Part shown: positions 43,567 to 53,566 of the stretch, one piece after another
Numbering within the stretch: the first letter of the stretch is position 1
Layout of the letters: each line of letters begins with the position of its first letter
Source of the DNA: Pararhizobium sp.
GTDB taxonomy: Bacteria; Pseudomonadota; Alphaproteobacteria; Rhizobiales; Rhizobiaceae
Assembly (NCBI GenBank): GCA_017794825.1
Contig: CP051237.1
Span: 2,542,001-2,606,000, forward strand
Length of the DNA stretch: 64,000 bases
Direction: 5' to 3'
The notes under the pieces: generated by a model
Database searches by the model: none
Told to the model about the DNA's origin: nothing
The model's input: the letters and a program-made list of their open reading frames with translations, nothing else
Program-made: the position numbers and the translations under genes

Positions 43567-46500
43567 TCAAACTCCCGCGCTTTCCAGTTCGCGGTTGAGG
43601 CGTTCGGTCTCATGCGCCTTGGTCTTGGTGAACCTGGCGAAAACAAGATAGGCGACAGGCGTCAGGAACAGCGTGGCGGCCGTGGCGAGGCCCAGACCGC
43701 CGACGATCACCCAGCCCAGCGACACGCGCGCTTCGGCTCCGGCGCCGACGGCCAGCACCAGCGGCAGGCCGCCAAGCACGGTGGAGATCATGGTCATCAT
43801 CACCGGCCGCAGCCTGCGGATCGCGGCTTCCTCGATCGCATCGCGCACCGACCGGCCCTCGTCGCGAAGCTGGTTGGCGAATTCGACGATCAGGATGCCG
43901 TTCTTGGCCATGATCCCGACCAGCAAAACGAGCCCGATCTGGCTATAAACATTGAGGCTGGTGCCCGTGAACCACATGGCGAACACCGCGCAGGCTAGCC
44001 CGAGCGGCACCGTGAACATGATGATAAGCGCGCTTATGAAGCTTTCGAACTGGGCAGCGAGCACCAGCAGGACGACGATGATCGCAAACAGGAAGGTCCG
44101 CCCGATATTGCCCGATGTCTCGTTGAGCGTCGCGGCTTCAGCCAGCGGAATGACGCGCATGCCGGTTGCCAGATGCGGCGCGGCGATGCGTTCGGCTTCG
44201 GCCAGCGCGTCGCCGAGCGAAAAATTGGGATCAAGGCTGGCCGTGATCGACACGGAGCGCATCTTCTGCTCGCGGCCGAGCTCCGGCGCCACCGCCATTT
44301 CCTCAAGACTTGAGATCGCCGACATCGGCACCGTGCGGCCGTCGCCGGCCTTGAGGAAGATGTTTTCGAGATCCGTCGGATCGTTGATCGGATTGCCGGT
44401 CGAGATCACCTTGATTTCGACGGCGCGGTCCTTGACGAAAACCGTTCCGATGCTGCGTCCGTCGAGCATCGCCTGAATGACGGGCGCAAGTCCGTCAATC
44501 TCGATATCGAGCATGGCGGCGCGCTCGCGATCGACCGAGATCAGCAATTGCTGCTGGTTGGTTTCGTATGAAAGCTGGACGCGGCTGAAACGCGGATCGT
44601 CTTCCATTTCGCGAATGACAGCGTCCGCGCTGCTGGCCAGTTGGTCGTAGTCGTCGCCGGCGATGGCGAACTGCAATCCGGATCCGGCGCCGCGTATGCC
44701 CAGACTGTTGGGCTGAATGGTGAAGGCGCGCAGGCCCGGCACCTGACCCAACAGGCTGTTGACCTCGTCGGCGATCTCCTGCTGGCTTCGAGCGCGTTCC
44801 TCCCATGGGGCGAGCGTCATGACCAGGAATGCGTTGTTCGCCTTGCCGCCGCGGCCCGCCAGAGAGAACACATTGAGCGCCTCGCCGCTGTCCTGAAGGG
44901 GCTTGACGAGGGCTTCGATCTGCTTGAGGCGCGACGAGGTGTAGTCAAGGCTGACGCCTTGCGGCGCGGTAATCGACAGGATGACAATAGACCGGTCTTC
45001 AGGCGGCGTCAGCTCCTGCCTGAGGCCTGTGAAAACCGGATAGGCGATTGCCGCAAGCAGCACGGCGACGCCGATGACGACAATCGGCATTCGCAGGCAG
45101 GCGCCAAGCATCTTTTCGTAGATTTTCGTGCAGAACGCGCCGAAGCGGGCGATGGGTCCGGGGGCCTGTCGCTCATCGGCGTCGCTTGCGTCCACGGCCT
45201 TGAGAAGCCTTGAGGCCAGCATCGGACACAGCGACAGCGCAACGATGGAAGAGATCAGCACGGCGATCGTCAGCACGAAGCCGAATTCGCGGAACAGCCC
45301 GCCAGTCTTGCCCGGAAGAAACGAAATCGGCACGAAAACGGCCGCCAGCGTCGCTGTCGTGGTAACGACGGCGAAAAAGACCTGACGCGCGCCGACCACC
45401 GCCGCAGCTCTGGGACCAAGACCGCGATTGCGTTGGGTGACGATATTCTCGAGCACGACGATGGCGTCGTCGACGACCATTCCGGTCGCCAGAACGAGGG
45501 CGAGCAGGGTCAGGATATTGATCGAAAGTCCGGCGAGCCAGATGCCCGCGACGGCGCCGATCAGCGCCACGGGCAGCGTGATCGCCGGGATAATGGTCGC
45601 GCGCACATTGAGAAGGAAGAGATAGATGACCGCAATGACGATGAGAATCGCCATAAGCAGCGACTTGATGACCTCCTCGATCGAGGCGCTGATGAAAGTC
45701 GCGTCGTCGCTGGTGACGCGGATATCGACGTCTGGCGGGAGGACATCCCTGATCTCCTCGACGGCGGCCCGCACCGCTGCGGAAATCTCCAGCGTATTCG
45801 ATCCGGCCTGACGCACCACGCCAAGCCCGATGCCCGCCCTGCCATTGGCGCGCAGGGTCGAATCGCCGGGATCCGGACCGTATGAGATGACCGCGACATC
45901 CGACAGCTTGGTCTTGTCGGAAAGCATCGTCGCATCGAATTCCTCGGTCGAATCGATCGCGGCGGAGGCGCGCACCACGATGTCCTGACTGGAGCTCGTG
46001 AGTGAACCGGCTGGCGCGTCGAAAGCTGCCGAATTCAGGACCGACGCCAGGTCGCCGACGGTCAGGCCGCGGCTTGCGAGCCGGTTCGGATCGACATCGA
46101 TGCGGAAGATCTTGTCCCGATCACCATAGACATAAACGTCGGCGACGCCCGGAATGGCTGTCAGCCGGTCAAGCACATCGTCCTCGACCAGGATCGTCAT
46201 GTCCTGGACCGTAAGCGTGTCCGACGTCACGGCGATCCGCATCACCGCCTGGGCGTTGTCGTCCGCCTTGATGACGCGCACCTCGTCGATATCGTCAGGC
46301 AAATCTCTCGAAATACGGCTGATCGCGTCTTTGAGATCGTTGGCGGCGACATTGATGTCGACGGATTCGTTGAATTCCACGGTCACGCTGCTTCGGCCAA
46401 GCGAAGATGTGGACGAAATCGAACGCACGCCGGGCACGCGTCCTGCGGCGCCTTCGATGCGCGCGGTTATTTCCCGGTCAATGGTTTCTGGAGCCGCGCC

Positions 46501-46692
46501 GCTATAGTCCGTTCTTACGGTGACCACCGGACTGTCGACTTCCGGCAATTCCCGGATTTCGACGCCGAACAGCGCGGCGATGCCTCCAACGAGAATGAGC
46601 AGATTGATGACGGATGCAAGCACCGGCCGTCGCACGAACAGGGCTGTGAAGCCGCCGCTGTCTGCTTTCTTCTCGTTTTCGCTCTTCTCCAC
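43567..46692 (-). CDS. RND efflux transporter, inner-membrane pump
   Basis: 1041 residues from a GTG start, typical AcrB/MdtB length. The proton-relay Asp pair is in GMVVDDAIVVLEN and the partner Lys in LVGIMAKNGILIVEFANQ. It works with the adaptor encoded 5 bases upstream (stop 46698) and an outer-membrane channel that is not in this window. Substrates are unknown. A frame extends 74 codons upstream, but that part overlaps the adaptor gene and reads as its shadow. Confidence 0.92.
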   Translation of the reverse strand: MEKSENEKKADSGGFTALFVRRPVLASVINLLILVGGIAALFGVEIRELPEVDSPVVTVRTDYSGAAPETIDREITARIEGAAGRVPGVRSISSTSSLGRSSVTVEFNESVDINVAANDLKDAISRISRDLPDDIDEVRVIKADDNAQAVMRIAVTSDTLTVQDMTILVEDDVLDRLTAIPGVADVYVYGDRDKIFRIDVDPNRLASRGLTVGDLASVLNSAAFDAPAGSLTSSSQDIVVRASAAIDSTEEFDATMLSDKTKLSDVAVISYGPDPGDSTLRANGRAGIGLGVVRQAGSNTLEISAAVRAAVEEIRDVLPPDVDIRVTSDDATFISASIEEVIKSLLMAILIVIAVIYLFLLNVRATIIPAITLPVALIGAVAGIWLAGLSINILTLLALVLATGMVVDDAIVVLENIVTQRNRGLGPRAAAVVGARQVFFAVVTTTATLAAVFVPISFLPGKTGGLFREFGFVLTIAVLISSIVALSLCPMLASRLLKAVDASDADERQAPGPIARFGAFCTKIYEKMLGACLRMPIVVIGVAVLLAAIAYPVFTGLRQELTPPEDRSIVILSITAPQGVSLDYTSSRLKQIEALVKPLQDSGEALNVFSLAGRGGKANNAFLVMTLAPWEERARSQQEIADEVNSLLGQVPGLRAFTIQPNSLGIRGAGSGLQFAIAGDDYDQLASSADAVIREMEDDPRFSRVQLSYETNQQQLLISVDRERAAMLDIEIDGLAPVIQAMLDGRSIGTVFVKDRAVEIKVISTGNPINDPTDLENIFLKAGDGRTVPMSAISSLEEMAVAPELGREQKMRSVSITASLDPNFSLGDALAEAERIAAPHLATGMRVIPLAEAATLNETSGNIGRTFLFAIIVVLLVLAAQFESFISALIIMFTVPLGLACAVFAMWFTGTSLNVYSQIGLVLLVGIMAKNGILIVEFANQLRDEGRSVRDAIEEAAIRRLRPVMMTMISTVLGGLPLVLAVGAGAEARVSLGWVIVGGLGLATAATLFLTPVAYLVFARFTKTKAHETERLNRELESAGV

Positions 46693-46697
46693 CTCGA

Positions 46698-47861
46698 CTA
46701 CGATCCTCTGAATACAGGCGAGCCCGTGTTGCGCGTGATTTCCAGGTCGGAGCCCGGCCGCAGGCTCTGCAGACCTTCCGTCACGACCTGGTCGCCTTCC
46801 GCGACGTCGCCCGAAACCAGCACGTAGTCGGCGTTGCGCTGCAGGATCGACACCGGAACGCGATCGGACTTGCCGTCTTTCACCTTCCAGACATAGGGAC
46901 CAGACGAACTCCACTGCACCGCAAGCGGATCGACAGCCGGGAACGTCTCGCCCGGGAATTTCAGAACCACCCGAAACGACATGCCGGGGCGCATGCGATC
47001 ATCTTCGTTGTCAAGAATGGCGCGCACCTGGATGGTGCGGCTGGCCCTGTCGACGCGGCTTCCCACCGTGCTCACCTTGCCCTCGATGCGAACGCCGGGC
47101 AGCGCGATCGCGGTGACCTCGACCGGCTGGTTCTGACGTATCTGCAGGCTGAAACGCTCCGGAACCCAGAAATCGAGAAGAATGGACGACCGGTCGTCTA
47201 TGGTGACAATCTCGGTCTGCTGGGTGACATAATCTCCGGTTTCGGCCTCGATAAAGCCGATAATTCCGTCGATCGGGGCAATCACCGAGCGCCGTCTCAA
47301 CGCCAGTTCGGCCTCGCGCAGATCGAGTTCGGCGTTGTCTCGCTCAATCCGCGCGTCAATCAGCTGAACCTGGCTTGCAGCGCGGGCAGTCACCAGCTGT
47401 TCGTAGCGCTTTACCTTTTCATCGGCGACGTCGAACGCCAGCCTCGCCTGATCCCGCGCGATGGACTCGGTGTCAGAGTCCAGTTCCGCCAGCAAATCGC
47501 CCGCCTCGACCTTATCGCCCGGCAGGACAAGAACAGCTTCAAGCACGCCGTCCGAGCGCGGCACCACCTTCACCGACCGGACAGCCTCGCCGTCTCCGAT
47601 AGCGCTGATCCTGTCATTGATGGCGGCGTTTCCGACTGTCGACGTTATGACCGGGCTGGGCTGACCGGCGCCGTTTCGCCGCCCGTCGCTATCCGCCTTT
47701 GAAACCTGCCCGCTTCCGCCTCCGGAAATCAGTGTGACGATCGGTTGCGGCACGCCGAATCCCGTCAGTTTGCCGGCGGCCGATGCGTCCAGCCTCGCCC
47801 AGGCGACGAGCGCAACGAACAACAGGCAAAGGAGTAGCAGGGACTGCTTGAACCAGTTCAT
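46698..47861 (-). CDS. RND efflux periplasmic adaptor (HlyD/MFP family)
   Basis: 387 residues. It has one N-terminal membrane anchor (WFKQSLLLLCLLFVALVAW), a split lipoyl domain (PRSDGVLEAVLVLPGDKVEAG ... VIAPIDGIIGFIEAETGDYV), a coiled-coil hairpin between, and a C-terminal beta-barrel region. A Gly/Ser-rich insert after the anchor (residues about 45-70) is longer than usual. GGAG lies 6 bases before the ATG at 47861. It is the first gene of a two-gene operon with the pump. Confidence 0.9.
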   Translation of the reverse strand: MNWFKQSLLLLCLLFVALVAWARLDASAAGKLTGFGVPQPIVTLISGGGSGQVSKADSDGRRNGAGQPSPVITSTVGNAAINDRISAIGDGEAVRSVKVVPRSDGVLEAVLVLPGDKVEAGDLLAELDSDTESIARDQARLAFDVADEKVKRYEQLVTARAASQVQLIDARIERDNAELDLREAELALRRRSVIAPIDGIIGFIEAETGDYVTQQTEIVTIDDRSSILLDFWVPERFSLQIRQNQPVEVTAIALPGVRIEGKVSTVGSRVDRASRTIQVRAILDNEDDRMRPGMSFRVVLKFPGETFPAVDPLAVQWSSSGPYVWKVKDGKSDRVPVSILQRNADYVLVSGDVAEGDQVVTEGLQSLRPGSDLEITRNTGSPVFRGS

Positions 47862-47972
47862 CTTGTCTCCGAATTGCGGACCGGCTCCCGGCCAGCCGGC
47901 CGCCTTGCTTATCATGATAGAGCAAATGCGCGTTTCGACCAGCAGAAAAGCAAAAATATGGCTGACGCGGAA

Positions 47973-49016
47973 TCAGATCGGCCGGGGCTGATCACGATAT
48001 ATTGACTGAATCTCCTCGAGAACCGCGTCGGCAAGAACCGTATCCACGGAGGCGATATCGATCTTCAACTGTTCCATGGACGTTGCGCCAATGATGGGAA
48101 TTGTCGGAAAGGGGCGGGAAAGACAAAAGGCGATCGCCATGCGCGCCGGTTCCAGCCCATGCCTGGCGGCGACATCGACATAATGCGCAATCGCAGCTTC
48201 CGAAACAGCGTGATATCGCCCGTTCAGGTTTTCCTGGATTGTCATGCGCGACCCTGCCGGCTTCGATCCATCAGCGTACTTGCCAGAGAGACATCCGGCC
48301 GCCAGAGGCGACCATGCAAGCAGCGTCACTTCCTCGAGCGCGCTGACTTCGGCAAGGTCGAGATCGAACAGCCGCGTGAGCAGGTTGTATTCATTCTGAA
48401 TGCTGGCGACACGCGGCAGGCCATGGCGATTGCTTGCTTCGATGAACTTCATCAGGCCCCAGGCGCTCTCGTTGGACAGGCCGAAGGCGCGCAGTTTGCC
48501 TTCTTCCTTGAGCCGGGCGACCTCGCCCAGAATATCGGCGACCTCCTGATCCATGTCGCCGACGTTCAGCGTACGCGGATCGTAAGTCCAGTGCTTGCGG
48601 AAATGATAGGATCCGCGATTGGGCCAGTGAAGCTGGTAGAGATCGATGTAATCCGTCTGCAGGCGCATCAGACTGTCTTCGAGAGCTTCCCTGACAGTCG
48701 CTCCGTCTACGCGGCGGCCGTTCCGGACATCGCGATTGCCTTCGCCGGTCACCTTTGTGGCGACGACCAGCCGGTCTCGATCCGGCCGGTTCTTGAGCCA
48801 TGTGCCGATGATCTCTTCCGTGCGGCCGGTGGTTTCGGCGAGGCGCGGCGTGGTCGGATACATTTCGGCGGTGTCGATGAAGTTGATTCCCCGATCGACA
48901 GCGAAATCAAGCTGTTCATGACCTTCGGCCTCGCTGTTCTGCGATCCCCATGTCATCGACCCGAGGCAAATTTCGCTCACGCTCAGGTCGCTGCGACCCA
49001 GCTTTGTGTATTTCAT
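47973..49016 (-). CDS. aldo/keto reductase (Tas-like)
   Basis: 347 residues. The AKR tetrad is present: Asp and Tyr in FIDTAEMYP, Lys in LVVATKVTG, His in YQLHWPNRG. The length and MKYTKLGRSDLSVSEICLGS start match the E. coli Tas group of NADPH-dependent reductases. GGAG lies 6 bases before the ATG at 49016. Physiological substrate unknown. Confidence 0.9.
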   Translation of the reverse strand: MKYTKLGRSDLSVSEICLGSMTWGSQNSEAEGHEQLDFAVDRGINFIDTAEMYPTTPRLAETTGRTEEIIGTWLKNRPDRDRLVVATKVTGEGNRDVRNGRRVDGATVREALEDSLMRLQTDYIDLYQLHWPNRGSYHFRKHWTYDPRTLNVGDMDQEVADILGEVARLKEEGKLRAFGLSNESAWGLMKFIEASNRHGLPRVASIQNEYNLLTRLFDLDLAEVSALEEVTLLAWSPLAAGCLSGKYADGSKPAGSRMTIQENLNGRYHAVSEAAIAHYVDVAARHGLEPARMAIAFCLSRPFPTIPIIGATSMEQLKIDIASVDTVLADAVLEEIQSIYRDQPRPI

Positions 49017-49100
49017 CCGTATCTCCGATAGAAATGAAAGCAATCCGCCCGACGGCAGCGCTCCTTCAGACTGATGGTTATCCGCCAAGCTTAGCAGAAA

Positions 49101-49727
49101 TCAGTTGGGAATCGATCCCACCATCAGTTCGTCGCCATTCTCGATGGTGACCCAGCGGCCGGCGTGGAAGCTGGCCTGGCGCTTGAGATAGGTGTAGGGC
49201 GTGTCGATCCAGAGGCGCACCTCGTCGTCCAGATTGTCGAGCACATAGTCGCCTTCGGACGTCCTCATCGTCAGCACGGCGTGACCTTCGCCATTGCGCT
49301 TGCGAACCACGGTGATAAGAAGATCGGAGGCCGGAAAGCCGCGCTTCATCAGCATGGCGCGCTTCTGCAGGACATAATCCTCGCAATCGCCGAAGGCTCC
49401 GGGATAGGACCAGACTTCTTCCCGGCCATGGATTTCCTCATCGGTCATCGGCATGACGGAGTAGTTGACAGCGGTGTTGATCTCCCGGATGACGGACCAG
49501 CCATAGGCGGTGACCCGGGACGGCGATTTTTCAGCCTCCGTACGGGCGCATTCTTCGCGGTGAACGCGACAAAATTCGTAGTGGCCTATGGGCTGCGAAG
49601 TCATCCCGCCTTCCAGCATGGATGAATATCCGTGCGACTTGGCGAGCTGCGCCGCAAGCGCCGTTGGCGTCACGTTTGCAACAACCGTCAGGCCGACAAC
49701 CATCGCATGCAAGAAAAAACGTCCCAT
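49101..49727 (-). CDS. bacterial transglutaminase-like cysteine peptidase (BTLCP)
   Basis: 208 residues with a signal peptide (AMVVGLTVVANVTPTALAA). The predicted triad is Cys in GAFGDCEDYVLQKRA, His in GEGHAVLTM and Asp in YVLDNLDDEV. BTLCP proteins are periplasmic and typical of Alphaproteobacteria; some act with LapG-like or cell-surface systems, but the target here is unknown. Confidence 0.88.
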   Translation of the reverse strand: MGRFFLHAMVVGLTVVANVTPTALAAQLAKSHGYSSMLEGGMTSQPIGHYEFCRVHREECARTEAEKSPSRVTAYGWSVIREINTAVNYSVMPMTDEEIHGREEVWSYPGAFGDCEDYVLQKRAMLMKRGFPASDLLITVVRKRNGEGHAVLTMRTSEGDYVLDNLDDEVRLWIDTPYTYLKRQASFHAGRWVTIENGDELMVGSIPN

Positions 49728-49861
49728 AAACGGCCGGTCCCCGTACCCCCGCGAACATCGTTAATGAACAGTTAAAGGGACACGTGGCTATTAAGTCAAT
49801 CTTAAGCATTGGAAAGTTCCGGTTATGGTTACCGGAAAAGTTAACGGCCGGAAACTTTACT

Positions 49862-50650
49862 TCATTCGCGTGTCATCGCGGCAACAGTTTTCAGAATGCG
49901 AGCGATGTCTTGCGGCCGGGACAGACGGTGATCTCCGTCGCGAACCAGCGTCAGCGCCACATCTTCGCACGGAAGATGTTCAACCAGCCTGAGCGCATGT
50001 TCATAGGGAACGTCGGGATCCTCCATCCCCTGAATGATATGGACAGGGCAACCCGTTTCTATGATGCCCTCGAGCACCGAATTGCGCGCGCCGTCCTCGA
50101 AAAGCGCCCGGGTATAAACGTTCGGCTCCGGCCCGTAGGGCGTCGGCTCCTCGAAATATCCCTTTGTTTCAAGCGCCTGCTTCTGTTCGTCCGTCAGCAG
50201 CGGTTCGTGCAAAACGCTGGTGAAATCGGGAGCCGGCGCCAAAAGCAGAAGGCCGCTCACGCGCTCCGCCTGGCCGGCTTTACGCAGTTCCTGAAGCATC
50301 CTGATCGCGATCCAGCCCCCCATCGAGGATCCGACGAGGACCTGCGGCCCGCGCGTATACGCATCGAAGACGGCGAGGCTTTCCTCGAGCCAGCGCGATA
50401 TCGTGCCCTCGACGAAAGCGCCGCCGGATTCGCCATGGCCCGAATAGTCGAAGCGCAAACAGGACAGGCCGTGCTGATCCGCATAGCGATCAAGCTCCAC
50501 GGCTTTGGTGCCCATCATGTCGGACCGGTAGCCGCCAAGCCAGACGATGCCCGGACCATCAGCGGTCCCGTCAGCGGGTCCGCGATAACGCACGGCGATC
50601 CGCCGGGCCTTGTCATCCTGTCCGACCGTCGCCATCTGTATCTCTGTCAT
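49862..50650 (-). CDS. alpha/beta hydrolase (ABHD10-like)
   Basis: 262 residues. Oxyanion region WLGGYRSDMMGTKA, YSGHGESGG, nucleophile GSSMGGW, acid in GMEDPDVPYEHA, base in GDHRLSRP. This pattern is close to ABHD10-type thioesterases and carboxylesterases. No signal peptide, so cytoplasmic. A weak stem (TTCCGGT/ACCGGAA, 49817-49837) lies just after its end. Confidence 0.85.
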   Translation of the reverse strand: MTEIQMATVGQDDKARRIAVRYRGPADGTADGPGIVWLGGYRSDMMGTKAVELDRYADQHGLSCLRFDYSGHGESGGAFVEGTISRWLEESLAVFDAYTRGPQVLVGSSMGGWIAIRMLQELRKAGQAERVSGLLLLAPAPDFTSVLHEPLLTDEQKQALETKGYFEEPTPYGPEPNVYTRALFEDGARNSVLEGIIETGCPVHIIQGMEDPDVPYEHALRLVEHLPCEDVALTLVRDGDHRLSRPQDIARILKTVAAMTRE

Positions 50651-50864
50651 TCCGCCCGCCCTCCTGCAAGTTGATCGCCGGCTATTGGCGCAGGTTCATG
50701 CCGCGTCGTAAACACCGAACCGCGAAGGGTTGGTGATTTTTTGTCGCGACCGTGCTATTGACTTAATTCAGGTGATGTTGAAAGTGCCGCAACTCGCGGG
50801 AGGCGGGTGACGAGAGCTGACAACCTGCCGAACCAGAAACGCAACAGTATGGGAGACTACGACC

Positions 50865-51401
50865 ATTCGCAGACCATTCAGAGCACCGCCGACAACCAAT
50901 ACGGGTCCGCGTGCCAACGATGATATCCGGGCTCCCCGGGTTCAACTCATTGATTCAGAAGGAAACAACAGAGGCGAAGTCGACATTGAGGAAGCGCTTT
51001 CCGCAGCTACGGAATCCGGACTTGACCTCGTTGAAATCTCGCCGAACGCCACACCGCCCGTGTGCAAGATCCTCGATCTCGGCAAACTGAAATATCAGAA
51101 CCAGAAAAAGGCCGCCGAGGCCCGCAAGAAGCAGAAGACGGTCGAGGTCAAGGAAATCAAGATGCGGCCGAATATCGACACGCACGACTATGACGTGAAG
51201 ATGAAGGCCATGAACCGCTTTTTTGAAAGCGGCGACAAGGTGAAAGTCACATTGCGCTTTCGAGGCCGAGAAATGGCCCACCAGCAGCTTGGCATGCAGC
51301 TTCTCCAGAAGGTGAAGGACGACACGATCAATATTGCGAAAGTGGAAGCCGAACCGAAACTGGAAGGCCGCCAGATGATGATGGTGCTGGCTCCCCGCTA
51401 A
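50865..51401 (+). CDS. infC: translation initiation factor IF-3, ATT start
   Basis: 178 residues. The frame reads [11 protein letters not shown] ... [18 protein letters not shown] ... [19 protein letters not shown] and continues through the IF-3 C domain ([16 protein letters not shown]). No ATG, GTG or TTG occurs in frame between the upstream stop at 50808 and the conserved N terminus. The ATT at 50865, with GGGAG nine bases upstream, is the start; infC commonly uses ATT so that IF-3 can limit its own synthesis. The 281 bases to rpmI hold a small hairpin and no other gene. Confidence 0.93.
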   Translation: MRRPFRAPPTTNTGPRANDDIRAPRVQLIDSEGNNRGEVDIEEALSAATESGLDLVEISPNATPPVCKILDLGKLKYQNQKKAAEARKKQKTVEVKEIKMRPNIDTHDYDVKMKAMNRFFESGDKVKVTLRFRGREMAHQQLGMQLLQKVKDDTINIAKVEAEPKLEGRQMMMVLAPR

Positions 51402-51443
51402 CCGTCCTGCTATTCGCATTGGAAGGCCAACAACGGCAAATGA

Positions 51444-51463
51444 CCCGCGGAGGCTTGCGCGGG
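51444..51463 (+). promoter_or_regulatory. hairpin in the infC-rpmI spacer
   Basis: CCCGCG and CGCGGG pair around an eight-base loop and are followed by CGGTTTTCT. It may be a weak terminator or attenuator before the ribosomal protein genes. Confidence 0.35.
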
Positions 51464-51682
51464 CGGTTTTCTGTCGTTATAAGGCCGCGTCCGAACCGGC
51501 CGGCAGGGCATGCCGTGTCGGTTCTGAATGCAAAACACCCTACAGGCGCAGACGTTACTTTTCCGCAAGGAAACGGTTCGGTTTGCGACCGGCCCGAAAG
51601 CGCATCGCCGCGCGGGCGTCACGGGGTATCAAAACAACAGGGCGAAGTCGATCGGCTGGCCCGAAAAGAATGGAGAAGCAAA

Positions 51683-51883
51683 ATGCCCAAGATGAAGACA
51701 AAGTCTTCCTGCAAGAAGCGATTCAAGATCACCGCAACGGGCAAGGTCAAATCCGCGGCCGCCGGCAAGCGCCACGGCATGATCAAGAGGTCCAACAAGT
51801 TCATCCGCGACGCGCGCGGCACCATGGTTCTTTCGGAACCGGACGCACGCATCGTCAAGAAGTTCATGCCGAACAGCCTCTAA
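51683..51883 (+). CDS. rpmI: 50S ribosomal protein L35
   Basis: 66 residues, usual size: [39 protein letters not shown], ending FMPNSL. GGAG precedes the ATG. It is followed after 24 bases by rplT. Confidence 0.97.
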   Translation: MPKMKTKSSCKKRFKITATGKVKSAAAGKRHGMIKRSNKFIRDARGTMVLSEPDARIVKKFMPNSL

Positions 51884-51907
51884 AGCCCGGAACCAGGAGA
51901 TCACATC

Positions 51908-52309
51908 ATGGCACGCGTCAAAAGGGGCACAACGTCCCACGCCAAACACAAGAAGGTTCTCGCCCAGGCCAAGGGTTTCTACGGCCGCCGCAAGAACACC
52001 ATCCGCACAGCCAAAGCCGCTGTCGACCGTTCGAAACAGTACGCCTATCGCGACCGCAAGGTCCGCAAGCGCAATTTCCGTGCGCTGTGGATCCAGCGGA
52101 TCAACGCGGCCGTGCGTGAGCATGGCCTGACCTATGGCCGTTTCATCGACGGCCTCAACAAGGCGGGCATCGAGGTCGACCGCAAGGTTCTGTCCGACAT
52201 GGCGATCAACCAGCCGGAAGCTTTCGGCGCGCTGGTGGCCAGCTCCAAATCTGCGCTGGAGTATCTGAGGGACACCACTCCGAACGCTTTTGAAAGCGCT
52301 GTCGGCTAA
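51908..52309 (+). CDS. rplT: 50S ribosomal protein L20
   Basis: 133 residues. It carries the L20 pattern [40 protein letters not shown] and [19 protein letters not shown], and assembles early on 23S rRNA. A strong terminator at 52346-52377 separates it from pheS. Confidence 0.97.
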   Translation: MARVKRGTTSHAKHKKVLAQAKGFYGRRKNTIRTAKAAVDRSKQYAYRDRKVRKRNFRALWIQRINAAVREHGLTYGRFIDGLNKAGIEVDRKVLSDMAINQPEAFGALVASSKSALEYLRDTTPNAFESAVG

Positions 52310-52345
52310 GCCAGCGTTTTCCCGAAGCATCTTTGACATCAGGGA

Positions 52346-52377
52346 AACCCGCGCTGGCAGGGCTGGCGCGGGTTTTT
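52346..52377 (+). terminator. rho-independent terminator after rplT
   Basis: AACCCGCGC pairs with GCGCGGGTT around an 11-base loop, with a run of five T at 52373-52377. Confidence 0.85.
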
Positions 52378-52444
52378 ATTTGGTTTTCGCATTTCCGGAT
52401 TATCGATCCGGCCACAGACAGACAAGTTCAACGGATACACGACA

Positions 52445-53527
52445 ATGAGTGACCTGGAAGAACTCGAACGAGCAATCCTCGCCGATATCGCCGCAGCCGA
52501 TAGCGAGCAGGCGATCGAGACGGTTCGCGTCGGCGCCCTCGGCAAGAAGGGCGCAGTCTCGGAGAAACTCAAGACGCTCGGCGGCATGTCGGCGGACGAG
52601 CGAAAGGTGATGGGCCCGGCGATCAACGGGATGAAAGTCCGCATCACCGACGCGATCGGCGCGCGGAAGCAGGAATTGCACGAAGAGGCGATCGTTGAGC
52701 GGATTGCGCGGGAAACCGTCGATGTAACGCTTCCGGTGCGCCAGTCGCCGCTCGAAGCTGGCCGTATCCATCCAATCTCGCAGGTGGTGGACGAAGTCAC
52801 GGCGATCTTCGCCGATATGGGCTTCTCGATCGCCGAAGGCCCGGACATCGAAACCGACTACTACAATTTCACGGCGCTGAATTTTCCTGAAGGCCATCCG
52901 GCGCGCGAGATGCACGACACGTTCTTTTTCAATCCCGACGAAAAGGGCGAGCGGAAGGTGCTGCGCACCCATACGGCTCCGGTCCAGATCCACACGATGG
53001 AGAAGCAGGCGCCGCCGATCCGTATCGTCATTCCAGGCAAAACCTATCGCTGTGACAGCGACGCCACGCACTCGCCGATGTTCCATCAGCTCGAGGGTCT
53101 GGTGATCGACACGACGTCGAACGTCGCGAACCTCAAATGGGTGCTGCAGGAATTCTGCGCCGAATTCTTCGAGGTGCCTTCGCTGAACATGCGCTTCCGG
53201 CCCTCCTACTTCCCATTCACGGAGCCGAGCCTCGAACTCGACATACAGTGTGATCGTTCGGGTGCGGAAATACGCTTTGGGCAGGGCAATGACTGGATGG
53301 AGATACTCGGTTGCGGCATGGTCAATCCGAACGTGCTTCGCAATGTCGGTCTCGATCCGGATGTCTACCAGGGATTCGCGTGGGGAATCGGTATCGACCG
53401 GCTCGCGATGCTCAAATACGGCATGCCGGATCTGCGTGACTTTTTTGACGCCGATGTCCGCTGGATGTCGCATTACGGCTTCCGCCCGCTGGACATGCCG
53501 ACGCTGTTTTCCGGCCTTTCCAGCTGA
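52445..53527 (+). CDS. pheS: phenylalanyl-tRNA synthetase alpha subunit
   Basis: 360 residues, class II synthetase. It has the N-terminal coiled coil, [19 protein letters not shown], motif 2 [10 protein letters not shown], and the Phe-binding [14 protein letters not shown] with [10 protein letters not shown] and [13 protein letters not shown] (motif 3). It forms an alpha2beta2 enzyme with PheT, encoded 39 bases downstream. Confidence 0.97.
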   Translation: MSDLEELERAILADIAAADSEQAIETVRVGALGKKGAVSEKLKTLGGMSADERKVMGPAINGMKVRITDAIGARKQELHEEAIVERIARETVDVTLPVRQSPLEAGRIHPISQVVDEVTAIFADMGFSIAEGPDIETDYYNFTALNFPEGHPAREMHDTFFFNPDEKGERKVLRTHTAPVQIHTMEKQAPPIRIVIPGKTYRCDSDATHSPMFHQLEGLVIDTTSNVANLKWVLQEFCAEFFEVPSLNMRFRPSYFPFTEPSLELDIQCDRSGAEIRFGQGNDWMEILGCGMVNPNVLRNVGLDPDVYQGFAWGIGIDRLAMLKYGMPDLRDFFDADVRWMSHYGFRPLDMPTLFSGLSS

Positions 53528-53566
53528 TCCCGCCTTTGACCTTTTGACAGAATTACGGACAGTCCG

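Noticed and set aside
46693..46914. N-terminal extension of the RND pump
   Set aside because: The extra 74 codons overlap the adaptor gene and are Arg-rich shadow sequence; the GTG at 46692 gives the usual length.
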